Shown here piece after piece: positions 16,825 through 25,333 of a stretch of DNA of 64,000 bases. The stretch covers positions 1 to 64,000 of the forward strand of contig JAVCCG010000019.1 in assembly GCA_030765605.1 (NCBI GenBank). Direction: 5' to 3'. Source of the DNA: Candidatus Alcyoniella australis. GTDB taxonomy: Bacteria; Lernaellota; Lernaellaia; JAVCCG01; Alcyoniellaceae. Below the pieces are notes generated by a model. The model was not told the DNA's origin and searched no databases. It saw only the letters and a list, made by a program, of their open reading frames with translations. The stretch's first letter is position 1, and every line of letters starts with the position of its first letter. Made by a program: the position numbers and the translations under genes.

Positions 16825-17451
16825 ATGAGAGCTCGTTCAATGATCCTGATCGCCGCGTTGTTGATTATGGCGATGGTGACCACTGCCCAGGCCAGCCCTT
16901 TTCGCGAATATCCTTGGACCGTGGGCGTCCGATCCCACGTCGTCTACATCCCCGACTTCGTTCTGGGCAGCTACTACGAAACCCATAAATCGATCAGCGC
17001 CGTGGGCTACGGCGTGTTCTGGGGGTACAGCTGGGAGCGGATCGAGCTGAACATGAACATCGAGAACTACTCCACGTTCTGGCAGGACGGCACCTGGATG
17101 GAGAAGGGCGGCGACCCGGCTGTGGACCGCGATTACATCGAGGCCCGCGGCGTGGGAATCGCCTCGTTCGACTGCACCGCCTACTTCAAGCAGCCCATCG
17201 GCGATTACGTCGAGTACCGCATCGGCATCGGCGTGGGCATGGGGTTCCCCTACGGTAAGGTGACGACCTACGACATCGTCGAGGACCAACGCGAGGCCAA
17301 GGGCGAGACCACGGCCCTGCCCTCGGTGCTGCCGGTGTTCGCACTGGAGAACGTGTTCGCCTTTTACCTGCACGAGCACTTCTCGCTCAACGTCAACTTC
17401 GGCATCAAGCAGGGGCTGGCGGCGGGCATCCAGCTGCAAACGCACTTCTAA
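16825..17451 (+). CDS. Outer-membrane beta-barrel-like protein
   Basis: 208 aa. Signal peptide MRARSMILIAALLIMAMVTTAQA, then a sequence of alternating hydrophobic/polar strands with many aromatics (YETHKSISAVGYGVFWGYSW, ENVFAFYLHEHFSLNVNFG). The last residue is Phe (LQTHF), the classic terminal aromatic recognised by the BAM machinery. The length fits an eight-stranded barrel. AGGAGG lies 9 nt before ATG; a TTG one codon upstream is also possible. The next gene begins 4 bp after the stop, so the two secreted proteins are probably co-expressed. The specific function is not recognisable. Confidence 0.7.
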   Translation: MRARSMILIAALLIMAMVTTAQASPFREYPWTVGVRSHVVYIPDFVLGSYYETHKSISAVGYGVFWGYSWERIELNMNIENYSTFWQDGTWMEKGGDPAVDRDYIEARGVGIASFDCTAYFKQPIGDYVEYRIGIGVGMGFPYGKVTTYDIVEDQREAKGETTALPSVLPVFALENVFAFYLHEHFSLNVNFGIKQGLAAGIQLQTHF

Positions 17452-17454
17452 GCG

Positions 17455-18807
17455 ATGGGCGCAATGCGCGCCGCGGCAATCGGCCTGATTCTGACACTCG
17501 CGCTGGCTACGGGTGCCTTTGCAATCGACTACCGCAGTCTGGCCGAGACCTATTCGCCGATCTGGTACGTTGACACCGACGATGGCCGCACCAAGTCCGA
17601 CTACATCACGGCCTACGACTTTGACGGCGACCGCCGCACGGACAACAACTGGGAGAGCCTCGAGAGCGGCGACCTATTGGCCGTGACCTACTACTCGGTA
17701 ATCGAAACCGAGACGCACTATTTCATCCACTACTTCATCTACTGGCCCCAGGACTGGTTCTGGTGGCCGGATTCCGACGTCGTGTCCCACGAGAACGACA
17801 TGGAGGGCGCGCTGGTGGTGGTGACCAAGGTCGAGGACGAGCCCGGCGAGCTGCTGCTGGTGGAGACCTCGGCCGAGCTCAACATCTTCAGTTGGTCCTC
17901 GCACCCCTACGTTGACGACGGCGATGAGGACCTAGCCGGCGGGGTCAAGACCTTTGACACGCACCCGCGAATCTACGCCTGCTCCCAGAGCCACCACGTG
18001 GTGCTCGACGACGTGTGGGTGGTGTTCGGCTCGTATGTGGGCGACTCGGGCGACGACTTCCCGGGCGACGACGGCGTGGTCTACTTCTACCGCGGCGCGG
18101 CCGAGCAGCCCAGCACCTACAACGACCGCGACGTGGGGTACGACCTGGTCTCGATCCTCGACGACCTGTGGCCCGAGGCCCTGGGCCCGTTCGGCACCGG
18201 CACGATGCTCGACTGCCCCGTGCGCTACATCGGCCATCGTTTCACTGTCGGCGATTACCTGGGCATGTGCTTTGACGGCGACACGTTCGAGGACGACGCG
18301 GGCAAGTCGCCCTGGGGGCTCGACGACGAGAACGACGCACTGGAGGTCGGCGACTGGTTCCTCGACCCGGCCGACACGGTCTATACGCATCTGACCATCC
18401 AGGGCGAGTTCTCGCGCTACTACGTGTACAACCCCTACCTGGCGTCCATCGCCCCGCGCATCGTCTCCACCGCCGCGACCCAGGCATGGCTGGATACGCC
18501 CTACCATTACGACGAGGACGACACGGCCCAGGCCGAGGGGAATCAGCCGCTGTTCTGGGAGAAGGTCGCTGGGCCGAACGATCTGGAGATCGACGAGTCT
18601 AACGGCCGCGTGGAGTGGACGCCGGACAGTCCCGGCGACTTCACGATCACCATCCGCGCCCTGAGCCCGGCCGGGCGCGACGATCAGAGCTTCACGGTCA
18701 ACGTCTCCACCGACGATCCGCCCGTTGGCGACGACGACGACCCCTCGGGCGACGACGACGACTCCCGCGACCGCTCCACTGAAGACGAAGCCGGCTGCTG
18801 CGGGTAG
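17455..18807 (+). CDS. Secreted Vps62-like/Ig-like protein with Asp-rich GCCG tail
   Basis: 450 aa. A signal peptide ending near GAFA is followed by YRSLAETYSPIWYVD and a domain of about 330 residues rich in Asp and aromatics. THYFIHYFIYWPQDW and HENDMEGALVVVTK recall Vps62/DUF-type extracellular proteins. Residues about 345-425 resemble a cadherin-like/He-PIG Ig domain (NGRVEWTPDSPGDFTITIRA). The C-terminus is Asp-rich and ends EAGCCG, like the protease at 5752. No catalytic site is evident. The start is immediately after the beta-barrel gene. Structured repeats follow the stop. Surface exposure or secretion is likely; the role is unknown, and the domain match is by eye only. Confidence 0.7.
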   Translation: MGAMRAAAIGLILTLALATGAFAIDYRSLAETYSPIWYVDTDDGRTKSDYITAYDFDGDRRTDNNWESLESGDLLAVTYYSVIETETHYFIHYFIYWPQDWFWWPDSDVVSHENDMEGALVVVTKVEDEPGELLLVETSAELNIFSWSSHPYVDDGDEDLAGGVKTFDTHPRIYACSQSHHVVLDDVWVVFGSYVGDSGDDFPGDDGVVYFYRGAAEQPSTYNDRDVGYDLVSILDDLWPEALGPFGTGTMLDCPVRYIGHRFTVGDYLGMCFDGDTFEDDAGKSPWGLDDENDALEVGDWFLDPADTVYTHLTIQGEFSRYYVYNPYLASIAPRIVSTAATQAWLDTPYHYDEDDTAQAEGNQPLFWEKVAGPNDLEIDESNGRVEWTPDSPGDFTITIRALSPAGRDDQSFTVNVSTDDPPVGDDDDPSGDDDDSRDRSTEDEAGCCG

Positions 18808-18808
18808 C

Positions 18809-19016
18809 CGGCTCAAAGCCGGGCGCGGGGTGGGGCGTGGCGCTACGACCAGCGAACTACGCGAGTCTTGTGGCGGCCCCAAGCCGCCCCGGCGAGCCCC
18901 ACACACAAAGATCGATTACTCGATCTTTACTTCCTCCCAACCATCTTCCGACGCGGGGTGGGTCGTGGCATTACAACCAGCGTTCTGCGCGAGTTTTGTG
19001 GCACCTCAAAGGTGCC
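18809..19016. repeat. Tandem structured repeats (copies 2 and 3) between convergent genes
   Basis: This gap holds three hairpins. CCGGC/GCCGG with a TCAAA loop lies at about 18809-18823. GGCGG/CCGCC lies in copy 2 (about 18823-18892), and GGCACC/GGTGCC with a TCAAA loop lies in copy 3 (about 18950-19016). Copies 2 and 3 share GCGGGGTGGG, CAACCAGC-like and GCGAGTTTTGTGGC blocks about 127 bp apart. Stem sequences differ while pairing is kept, so the structure appears selected. They lie between convergent genes and may act as transcript ends. Confidence 0.55.
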
Positions 19017-19017
19017 C

Positions 19018-19563
19018 CTATTCCCAGCGTTCGCGTTTGCGGCGCACCTCGATGCGTTTGACCGTAAGATTTTTAACGTAGCCGAAGTTGGGATCGTCGG
19101 CAGTGCGGTTCCAGATCTGCACCTCCACCGGGTAGCCCTCGACCTTCCAGCGATACACGTCGTACCACTGGTCGGGCTGTTCGTCCTTGGATTCGGGAAA
19201 TCCCCAGCGCCCCTGGCACGACAAATAGTGGTCGCCAAGCCGCACGCCCTGGAAACGGCCCTCGAAGCGTTGGCCGTCGGCAAAGGTAGTGAGCACCACG
19301 CGATCGACCTCGTCGTACTCGCGGTGCACGAATGCGATAAATCCCTTGGCAAAGAACGAACAGATGCGATCTTCCGCGTCGAACAACGTGCGGTCGGGTT
19401 TGCCGAAAACCTCGGTCAGGTCCTCGTAGGAACGGCCGATCATTTTCAGCGCCAGCGGGTTTCCTTCGGCATCGACCAGCTTCTTGCGCGCCAACGAAAC
19501 CTGGGGCGCGGCCAACAGCAGCACCAGCGCGATTAATATTGAAATCCTAAAAGCGCGATTCAA
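19018..19563 (-). CDS. Exported hypothetical protein, 181 aa
   Basis: 181 aa from TTG at 19563, which lies inside the last codons of the NUDIX gene. GGAGG stands 6 nt upstream, giving [20 protein letters not shown] as signal peptide. A longer frame exists but reads the NUDIX gene out of frame. The mature domain (about 150 residues) starts [20 protein letters not shown] and contains EVFGKPDRT, a pattern seen in small periplasmic proteins of the SmpA/BamE-like fold (GxP turn). It ends with a very basic tail (RRKRERWE). No enzyme motif. Coupling to a NUDIX hydrolase is probably incidental. Function unknown. Confidence 0.65.
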   Translation of the reverse strand: MNRAFRISILIALVLLLAAPQVSLARKKLVDAEGNPLALKMIGRSYEDLTEVFGKPDRTLFDAEDRICSFFAKGFIAFVHREYDEVDRVVLTTFADGQRFEGRFQGVRLGDHYLSCQGRWGFPESKDEQPDQWYDVYRWKVEGYPVEVQIWNRTADDPNFGYVKNLTVKRIEVRRKRERWE

Positions 19564-19948
19564 AGTAGTCCTCCAAAATCCGCGCGTGGTCAAAGCAGAT
19601 TGGGCCGGGCAGGTCTTCGCGTTTGAAGATTTCGGCTTGCGCCGCGTCGTCGGCACCCACGGGTTTGCCCTGGGCTTGGGCCACGAATACCACGCTCAGG
19701 CTGTGATGCCGCGGGTCGCGCTGCGGGTCGGAGTAGGTATGGAACTGGCGCAGCAGCTTGACCTCTAGGCCGGTCTCCTCTTTGGCCTCGCGCACGGCGG
19801 CCTGCTCCGCGCTCTCGCCGTAGTCGATGAATCCGCCGGGCAAAGCCCAGCCGTGGGGCTCGTTGAGCCGCTGGATCAGCACAATCCCGCCGTTGATCTG
19901 GATAATGATATCGACGGTGGGTAGCGGGTTGCGATACTCTTTGCTCAC
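19547..19948 (-). CDS. NUDIX hydrolase
   Basis: 133 aa, typical for a single-domain NUDIX enzyme. The Nudix box is complete: [20 protein letters not shown] continues ETGLEV, matching GX5EX7REUXEEXGU, with the metal-binding Glu residues present. Substrates of such enzymes are nucleoside diphosphates linked to another group. [20 protein letters not shown] and the WALPGG sequence resemble the ADP-ribose pyrophosphatase/8-oxo-dGTP branch, without certainty. Cytoplasmic. It overlaps the downstream exported gene by 17 bp and is divergent from the SGNH gene at 19999. Confidence 0.9.
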   Translation of the reverse strand: MSKEYRNPLPTVDIIIQINGGIVLIQRLNEPHGWALPGGFIDYGESAEQAAVREAKEETGLEVKLLRQFHTYSDPQRDPRHHSLSVVFVAQAQGKPVGADDAAQAEIFKREDLPGPICFDHARILEDYFESRF

Positions 19949-19998
19949 TTATCGACTCCTCGAAGCAAAAGTTACCCGCGCACACTCCAGGATGCAAG

Positions 19999-22005
19999 AT
20001 GAACGCACCAGGCCATAACTCGAGTCGCTCGCGCCAAGCGCTGATGGCGCTGGTGGCTGCGGCCATCGGCCTGATCCTGTTGTTGGGTCCCGGCGAGCTG
20101 ATCGCCAGACATTTAAATCTGGGCGCACCGGCGCTGAGCTGGCCGAGCGACCTTAACTATCAAAAGCTGCAACAGCCGACACTGAGTGAGTACGCCGCGC
20201 CCGACGGCTCGCGTTGGCTGCTCCCCGGCGAGCTGGTCAACATCCAGCCTCTGGCCGTGCCCGTGCGCAAATCCGAACGCACCTTCCGCATCATGCTCTT
20301 CGGCGGCAGCGCGGCCTATGCCGGCGAGTTCGAGCCCGGCGGCTCCTGGCCGCGAATCGTCGAGCGGCTGCTGGCCGCGGCCTATCCCGAGCGCGACATT
20401 CAAATGATCAACCTGGGCGTGGTCGGGCACTCGAGCAACGAGGTGCTGCCGCGCGTGGCCGAGACGCTGGCCTATGACCCCGACCTGCTGATCGTCTACT
20501 CGGGCAACAACGAGGCGCTGGATATGACCGCGCACTTCAACGTGCGCAACACCAGCCTGGCCGCGTTACGGCTGCGACGCTGGCTGCGCGATCACAGCGC
20601 GATCTACCGCCTGACCGCGCGGCTGGCGGCCAAGGCCTGGACCCGCGAGATCAACCTGGATAAGCAAAGCGCGACCCACGAGCATCGCTGGTCCGAGGAG
20701 GACTGGCGCTTCGTTGCCCAGCGCTATCGCCGCAACCTCGAACGCATCTGCGAACTGGCCGACGAGGCGCAGACGCCGCTGATGCTCTCGACCCTGGTCA
20801 ACTCCGAGGAGCGGGCCAACCGCCCGGACCGCTGCTTCTTCTGCGACTCGTGGCTGGGACCGACCACCTCGACCGACGACGCCTCGGGCGTGTGGCATCT
20901 GGATTGGGCGTTCGAGCTGTGGAAGCTCGGCCGATCCGGGCGCGCGCTGACGATGCTCGAACAGGCCGCAACGCAGATCAAGCCCGACGGCGGAGAACCG
21001 CTGGTGCGCGCGCTGATCGAACGCGACCTGGGTCAGGTCGAACAGGCCGCAGCCCGAGCCGAGACCGTGGCGCAAGGGCTCGAGCGCGACGAGCGCTGGC
21101 GCGAACACCCGGTGCTCGGCGCGCGCTACATCGTGGCCCTGCAACTGTGCGGACGGCGCGACCGGCTGCACGAGGTCAACCCCGAGGTCCTCAAGGCAAG
21201 CTGGTTGATCAGCCCCGAGGACCGGCTGTACTTCCTGGCGCGGCTCTCGGAGTTCACGGGCGAGGACTCGCAGCTTGAGCGCGAGGTCGAGCAGATCCTC
21301 TCGCTGCCCGACGACGTGATCGTCACCGGCCGCCGTTTAAATCCGGTGGTCCAGCAGGTGGCGGCCGAGCGCGGCGCGACCCTGTTGCAGCCCGACGTCG
21401 CCCTGCGGCGCTGCAATCCCGCGGGCCGCCTGGGGACCGACGCGCTGTTCGACTACTGCCACTTCACTCATAGCGGCGCGCACCGTATGGCCGCGTTCTT
21501 TGCCCAGGCGGTGGTCGATACGGGGCTGCTGGGACCGATGAGTGAGCCGTCGGATTTCCAGGCCCTGGCCGAGCAATGGCGGCTTGAGCCGTGGGAAGCG
21601 GGCCGCGACTCGCTGTCCCTCGATCGCTTCTGCGGAGTGGGGCGCAACCTGGTCAACCTTGAACACAGCCTGCCCAACGCCACGGCCCGGGCCCACGCCT
21701 ATATCAAAAAATTGGATCAGGACGACGCTACGCCCGAGGAGCTGGTCTGGGGGGCCAACGTGCGCTGCCGCTTCGACCGCGTGATGCCCGATCGGGCTGC
21801 GCCGCGGGCGTTGCCGCTCTATCGTCTGGCCATCGAGCAGGAGCCGGACAACCCCGAGCTGCTGCAGAGCGCGGCGATCTGCTGCCTGTGGTCCGGACGG
21901 CCGGACCTGGCCGCGCCCTTTGTCGCACGGCTGTTCGAGCTGGGCGACTTTGATGGCGCGGCGCGACGCCTAAGCTATCGACTCGAGGCGGCGCCCACGC
22001 GTTGA
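19999..22005 (+). CDS. Membrane-anchored SGNH/GDSL-like hydrolase, large form with CFFC motif
   Basis: 668 aa, paralogous to the protein at 7215. One signal-anchor helix (about 14-35) precedes LFGGSAAYAG (nucleophile Ser), NLGVVGHSSNE, IVYSGNNEAL and, near the C-terminus, FDYCHFTHSG with the DxxH pair. It shares RWLRDHSAIYR and RCFFCDSW with its paralogue, followed by a TPR-like helical stretch (EQAATQIKPDGG..., LERDERWREHP). Beyond the DxxH, about 170 residues form a second TPR-like region ending in a basic tail. Expected site of action is periplasmic, on acylated glycans or lipids. Divergent from the NUDIX gene (50-bp gap). Confidence 0.8.
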   Translation: MNAPGHNSSRSRQALMALVAAAIGLILLLGPGELIARHLNLGAPALSWPSDLNYQKLQQPTLSEYAAPDGSRWLLPGELVNIQPLAVPVRKSERTFRIMLFGGSAAYAGEFEPGGSWPRIVERLLAAAYPERDIQMINLGVVGHSSNEVLPRVAETLAYDPDLLIVYSGNNEALDMTAHFNVRNTSLAALRLRRWLRDHSAIYRLTARLAAKAWTREINLDKQSATHEHRWSEEDWRFVAQRYRRNLERICELADEAQTPLMLSTLVNSEERANRPDRCFFCDSWLGPTTSTDDASGVWHLDWAFELWKLGRSGRALTMLEQAATQIKPDGGEPLVRALIERDLGQVEQAAARAETVAQGLERDERWREHPVLGARYIVALQLCGRRDRLHEVNPEVLKASWLISPEDRLYFLARLSEFTGEDSQLEREVEQILSLPDDVIVTGRRLNPVVQQVAAERGATLLQPDVALRRCNPAGRLGTDALFDYCHFTHSGAHRMAAFFAQAVVDTGLLGPMSEPSDFQALAEQWRLEPWEAGRDSLSLDRFCGVGRNLVNLEHSLPNATARAHAYIKKLDQDDATPEELVWGANVRCRFDRVMPDRAAPRALPLYRLAIEQEPDNPELLQSAAICCLWSGRPDLAAPFVARLFELGDFDGAARRLSYRLEAAPTR

Positions 22006-22062
22006 CAGTCGGTCGGGCTGAAAGCTAGACTCTGTCAGTTCGACCTATTCCCACGGAGGAGT

Positions 22063-23319
22063 ATGCCCGTGCGACGCAACATCGCATTACTGTTATTGAC
22101 AATCCTAATCGGCGCGATGGTCATCTGTCTCGCTTCCTGCGGTGATGACTCCACCGACGAGATGACCGTCGAGGAGATCATTGCGCACGGCAAGAAATAC
22201 CTGACCGAGGGTAAGGGCCTGGACGCGACCCAGGCCTTTGAGGCCGCGTTGGTGCGCGCGCCGGACAACGCCGATGCCAAATTCGGGCTGGTGCTGAGCA
22301 ACCTGATGCAGTTGACCTCGATCATCGACGAGCTAATCGACCTGCTGGGCAACTTCGGCATGGACCAGGGGATGGACCCGTTGCTCGATGGCTTCGACCC
22401 GTTGGAAGACGGCTCGGATTTCAGCCGCGAGCTGCAAATGTTCATCGACAAGGTGGCGCTGGCCGGGCTGCGTCAGGCCGACCAGATGTACATCGAGCTG
22501 CAGCAGCTTCCCGACCCGACGTTCAGCATCGATTCCTACGTGCTCTATCTGGGCTCGGAAGAGCCGCTGCTGAGTTGGTCCGGCGAGCTCGATGGCGGCG
22601 AGCTGCACTTTCTCGGAGCGCTGAACTCGATCCTGCTCGGCGCCTTCGACCTGGTGCTGGCCCACGAGCTGGACATCGACATCAACGATCTGTCCCTGCC
22701 CGTGCTTCCCGAAGCGGGCGACGACGATGACGGCGGAGATCCGGACGCGCTGCTCGACGAGAACACCATCGCCACCATCGACGTGATTCTCGAGTGGCTC
22801 TACGACTTCCTCAACGATCCCAAACATCCCAACCTGCTCTACCTCGACGGCGACGGCGTGGAGCGCATGCAGGCCTCGGGACGCGAGCTGGGCTCCGGCG
22901 TGCTGCGGCTGATGGCCTTGATCGACTACACGCAGGCCGAGGCCCGCGGCGAGGGCGGAGCCGACGGCAACGTGTTCTGGGACGAGACCCGCGGGCTGGT
23001 GCTGATCCCCAAGACCCTCGAGATCGAACCGGCGTTGGTCGAGGCGTTGCGGCCGCTGCTGCTGAACCTCAACGAGACGCTGTTCGACGGCACGCCGTTC
23101 GACATCGATCCGGCGCTGCCCAATCCACTGGACATTGCCGCGGCCAACCAGCTGCTGATCTACTTCGGACTATTCGACGAGCCGCTGCTGCCCTACGGCC
23201 TGATCACCATCGACGTGGGCATCTGGTTCCAGGATCCGGCGCCCGACGGCCTGCGCAGCCTGGTCTTCTCGATTATCGACATCTGGGATTTGGTCAAGCA
23301 ACTGCTTGAGATGTTCTAG
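22063..23319 (+). CDS. Lipoprotein with TPR-like N-terminal repeat
   Basis: 418 aa. The signal peptide ends at VICLASCGDD, a clear lipobox with Asp at +2 and +3 that might retain it in the inner membrane in enterobacteria; the rule is unproven here. Residues about 35-75 (AHGKKYLTEGKGLDATQAFE, ALVRAPDNADAKFGL) form a TPR-type helix pair. The rest is acidic and Leu/Asp-rich with an AGDDDDGGDPD linker near 220. No enzymatic motif. It resembles large TPR lipoproteins of delta-type genomes that have no known function. Ribosome site GGAGG. The stop codon TAG is part of a repeat (23316-23353) shared with the MITE-like element at 55 kb. Confidence 0.7.
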   Translation: MPVRRNIALLLLTILIGAMVICLASCGDDSTDEMTVEEIIAHGKKYLTEGKGLDATQAFEAALVRAPDNADAKFGLVLSNLMQLTSIIDELIDLLGNFGMDQGMDPLLDGFDPLEDGSDFSRELQMFIDKVALAGLRQADQMYIELQQLPDPTFSIDSYVLYLGSEEPLLSWSGELDGGELHFLGALNSILLGAFDLVLAHELDIDINDLSLPVLPEAGDDDDGGDPDALLDENTIATIDVILEWLYDFLNDPKHPNLLYLDGDGVERMQASGRELGSGVLRLMALIDYTQAEARGEGGADGNVFWDETRGLVLIPKTLEIEPALVEALRPLLLNLNETLFDGTPFDIDPALPNPLDIAAANQLLIYFGLFDEPLLPYGLITIDVGIWFQDPAPDGLRSLVFSIIDIWDLVKQLLEMF

Positions 23320-23353
23320 CCTGGATTATTTATGAGGGTTCGTCCGCGAGGCG
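23316..23353 (+). repeat. Solo end of the MITE-like element
   Basis: CTAGCCTGG, then ATTATTTATGAGG, GTTCG and CGAGGCG match the left end of the 184-bp element at 54988 at roughly 31 of 38 positions. Only one end is present. It supplies the TAG stop of the lipoprotein gene and ends 4 bp before the HAD gene start. Confidence 0.55.
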
Positions 23354-23357
23354 CTTG

Positions 23358-24149
23358 ATGAGCACCCGGCGCTATCAACTTAAGCCGATCGCGCAGCTCG
23401 ACGCGGCCACGGCCTGCGGCCTGCGCGCCCTGGCCACGGACCTGGACGACACGGTCACCTTTCAGGGAAAAATTCCGCTGGAAAACATGCAATGGCTCTC
23501 GCGGCTCAACCAGGCCGGGATCCGCACCTTCGCGGTCACCGGCCGACCCGCGGGCTTCGGCATCGCCCTGACCCAATATTTCGACGCCTTTGAGGCGGTG
23601 ATAGCCGAGAACGGCGGCGTGATCTGCTGCGAGGGGCGCTGCGACCTGCTGCTCGCGCCCGAGTTGATGGACCGGGTCGGTCCGCGGCTGGCCGAGGTCT
23701 TCGCAACGCTACGCGAACGGCTGCCGCACCTGCGGCCCGATCCGGGCACCTTCGCCCGCATCACCGAGCAAGTGTTCATGCGCAAGGGATTGCAGCCCGG
23801 CGATCTGGAACTGATCGAACGGGTCAGCGCCGAGAACGGCCTGGCTGTGGTCACCAGCTCGATCATGGTCCACATCAACAGCGGCTCCGCTGACAAGGCG
23901 CGCTCCCTTTCGGCAGTGCTCGACCAGCGGCTGGGCGGCTACGAGCCCGAGCAGGTGATCACCGTGGGCGATTCGCCCAACGACTCCTCGATGTTCGACA
24001 GCGCGCTGTTCCCGATCAGCGCCGGCGTGGCCAACATCGAGGACTTCGCCGAACAGATGCCCCATTTGCCGGCCTACATCGCCGATTTGCCCCAGGGACA
24101 AGGCTTCGGCCAGATCTGCGAGCGGATTCTCAGATTGCGGGAAAATTAA
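23358..24149 (+). CDS. HAD-IIB hydrolase, sugar/Cof-type phosphatase
   Basis: 263 aa. Haloacid dehalogenase superfamily phosphatase: motif I ATDLDDTVT (about residues 30-38) with nucleophile and acid Asp, motif II VTGRPAGF (Thr), a Lys-bearing region near SADKARS, and motif IV VGDSPNDSSMF. The C2-type cap (about 85-190) places it with Cof/mannosyl-3-phosphoglycerate/sucrose phosphatase-like enzymes. The substrate is probably a phosphorylated sugar. Cytoplasmic. ATG at 23358 is chosen over a TTG one codon earlier. It sits 33 bp upstream of the AI-2E family transporter. Confidence 0.82.
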   Translation: MSTRRYQLKPIAQLDAATACGLRALATDLDDTVTFQGKIPLENMQWLSRLNQAGIRTFAVTGRPAGFGIALTQYFDAFEAVIAENGGVICCEGRCDLLLAPELMDRVGPRLAEVFATLRERLPHLRPDPGTFARITEQVFMRKGLQPGDLELIERVSAENGLAVVTSSIMVHINSGSADKARSLSAVLDQRLGGYEPEQVITVGDSPNDSSMFDSALFPISAGVANIEDFAEQMPHLPAYIADLPQGQGFGQICERILRLREN

Positions 24150-24181
24150 CCAGGCACGCGATTGTGCTACCCTAGCCTGTA

Positions 24182-25333
24182 ATGTCCGAACCCCAAACGC
24201 ACGACACGCCACATAACGAGCTTAAGCCGCCGCGCAACCGGCTGCTGGAGCAGCATCCGTTTATCTGCGGCTACTTGTTTCTGGCTGCCATCGTGCTGCT
24301 GCTGCTGGTAACCGAACTTAAAATCTTCGCCCTGACTTTCCTGTTTCTCTACCTGCTCTCCGACGTGATCACCAACGATCTGCGGCGGATGCTGCGGCTG
24401 CAGCGGGTGCCCAAGTTCGTCTTCTTCTCGATCCTCTATGTGTTGATCGTGGTCGGGCTGGCGCTGTTCTCCTGGCAGACGATCCCCTCGTTGGCCCGCA
24501 CCCTGCCGGTGCTGATCAAGAGCATCCAGGGCGCGGTGATCGAGACCGTGAACACCATTGACATGCGCTACGGCCTGGACCAATACATCGAGGCCGGCGA
24601 GGTGCAGAATCAGGTGATCGACCTGTTCAAGGGGACTCTCGGGCTGTTCAGCAGCGGGTTCGGGCACTTCTACAAATTTGTGATCTTCTTTATCTTCGCG
24701 CTGTTCGTGAACCTGTTTCTGTACCACAACACCGAAAAAGTGCGCGAGGTCTTCGGCCGCAAGCCGCAGAGCCTGATGGGCTATCTGTTCTATTTCACCC
24801 TTGAGCGGGCAGGCAGGTTTTACTATTACTTCAAACGGGTGATGGGCGGGCAGCTGGCGATCTCACTGATCAACACGCTGATCTCGGCGGTGGTGATCGT
24901 AATCCTCGGGCTGCCCTACCCCACAGCGCTGATCCTGACGGTGTTCTTCCTCGGACTGTTCCCGGTGGTGGGCAACATCGTCTCGAACACGCTGCTGACC
25001 CTGGTGGCGCTGGCGTCGGTGGGACTGTGGGGGGCGGCGGTCTGCCTGTGCCTGTTGGTGGGGATTCACAAACTCGAGTACTTCCTCAACTCGAAAATCA
25101 TCGGCGAGATCGTCAAACTGCCGATGTTCGTCACGCTCACATCGCTGGTGGTGTTCGAGCTGGTATTGGGAATTCCCGGCCTGATCCTGGCGATCCCACT
25201 TACTCTAACGATCAGACACGAGTTCGAGGATATATCAGGGCTGCCTCAGCCTTTATCGTCCGATTCGCTTTCGGAGTCGGATTTGCCGGACCCGAGTCCC
25301 CAGCCCAGCAGCAGGCCGATCAGCGAACCGTAA
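24182..25333 (+). CDS. AI-2E family transporter (PerM-like)
   Basis: 383 aa. Polytopic inner-membrane protein with seven or eight helices. Characteristic elements are FALTFLFLYLLSDVI near the start, a soluble loop of about 100 residues between helices 3 and 4, VMGGQLAISLINTLISAVVI, LPYPTALILTVFFLGLFPVVG and the C-terminal GIPGLILAIPLTLTIRHEFE. Members export autoinducer-2, drive Na+/H+ exchange or have unknown roles. The last 40 residues are Ser/Pro/Asp-rich and not typical of the family. That stretch is antisense to the putative selenoprotein gene (88-bp tail-to-tail overlap), which may explain its odd composition. Confidence 0.85.
   Translation: MSEPQTHDTPHNELKPPRNRLLEQHPFICGYLFLAAIVLLLLVTELKIFALTFLFLYLLSDVITNDLRRMLRLQRVPKFVFFSILYVLIVVGLALFSWQTIPSLARTLPVLIKSIQGAVIETVNTIDMRYGLDQYIEAGEVQNQVIDLFKGTLGLFSSGFGHFYKFVIFFIFALFVNLFLYHNTEKVREVFGRKPQSLMGYLFYFTLERAGRFYYYFKRVMGGQLAISLINTLISAVVIVILGLPYPTALILTVFFLGLFPVVGNIVSNTLLTLVALASVGLWGAAVCLCLLVGIHKLEYFLNSKIIGEIVKLPMFVTLTSLVVFELVLGIPGLILAIPLTLTIRHEFEDISGLPQPLSSDSLSESDLPDPSPQPSSRPISEP

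Noticed and set aside
24146-24181. CAGGC and GCCTG inverted pair after the HAD gene, with TAGCCTG
   Set aside because: Only five pairs with a long loop and no T-run; the likeness to the MITE end is 7 bp and may be chance.
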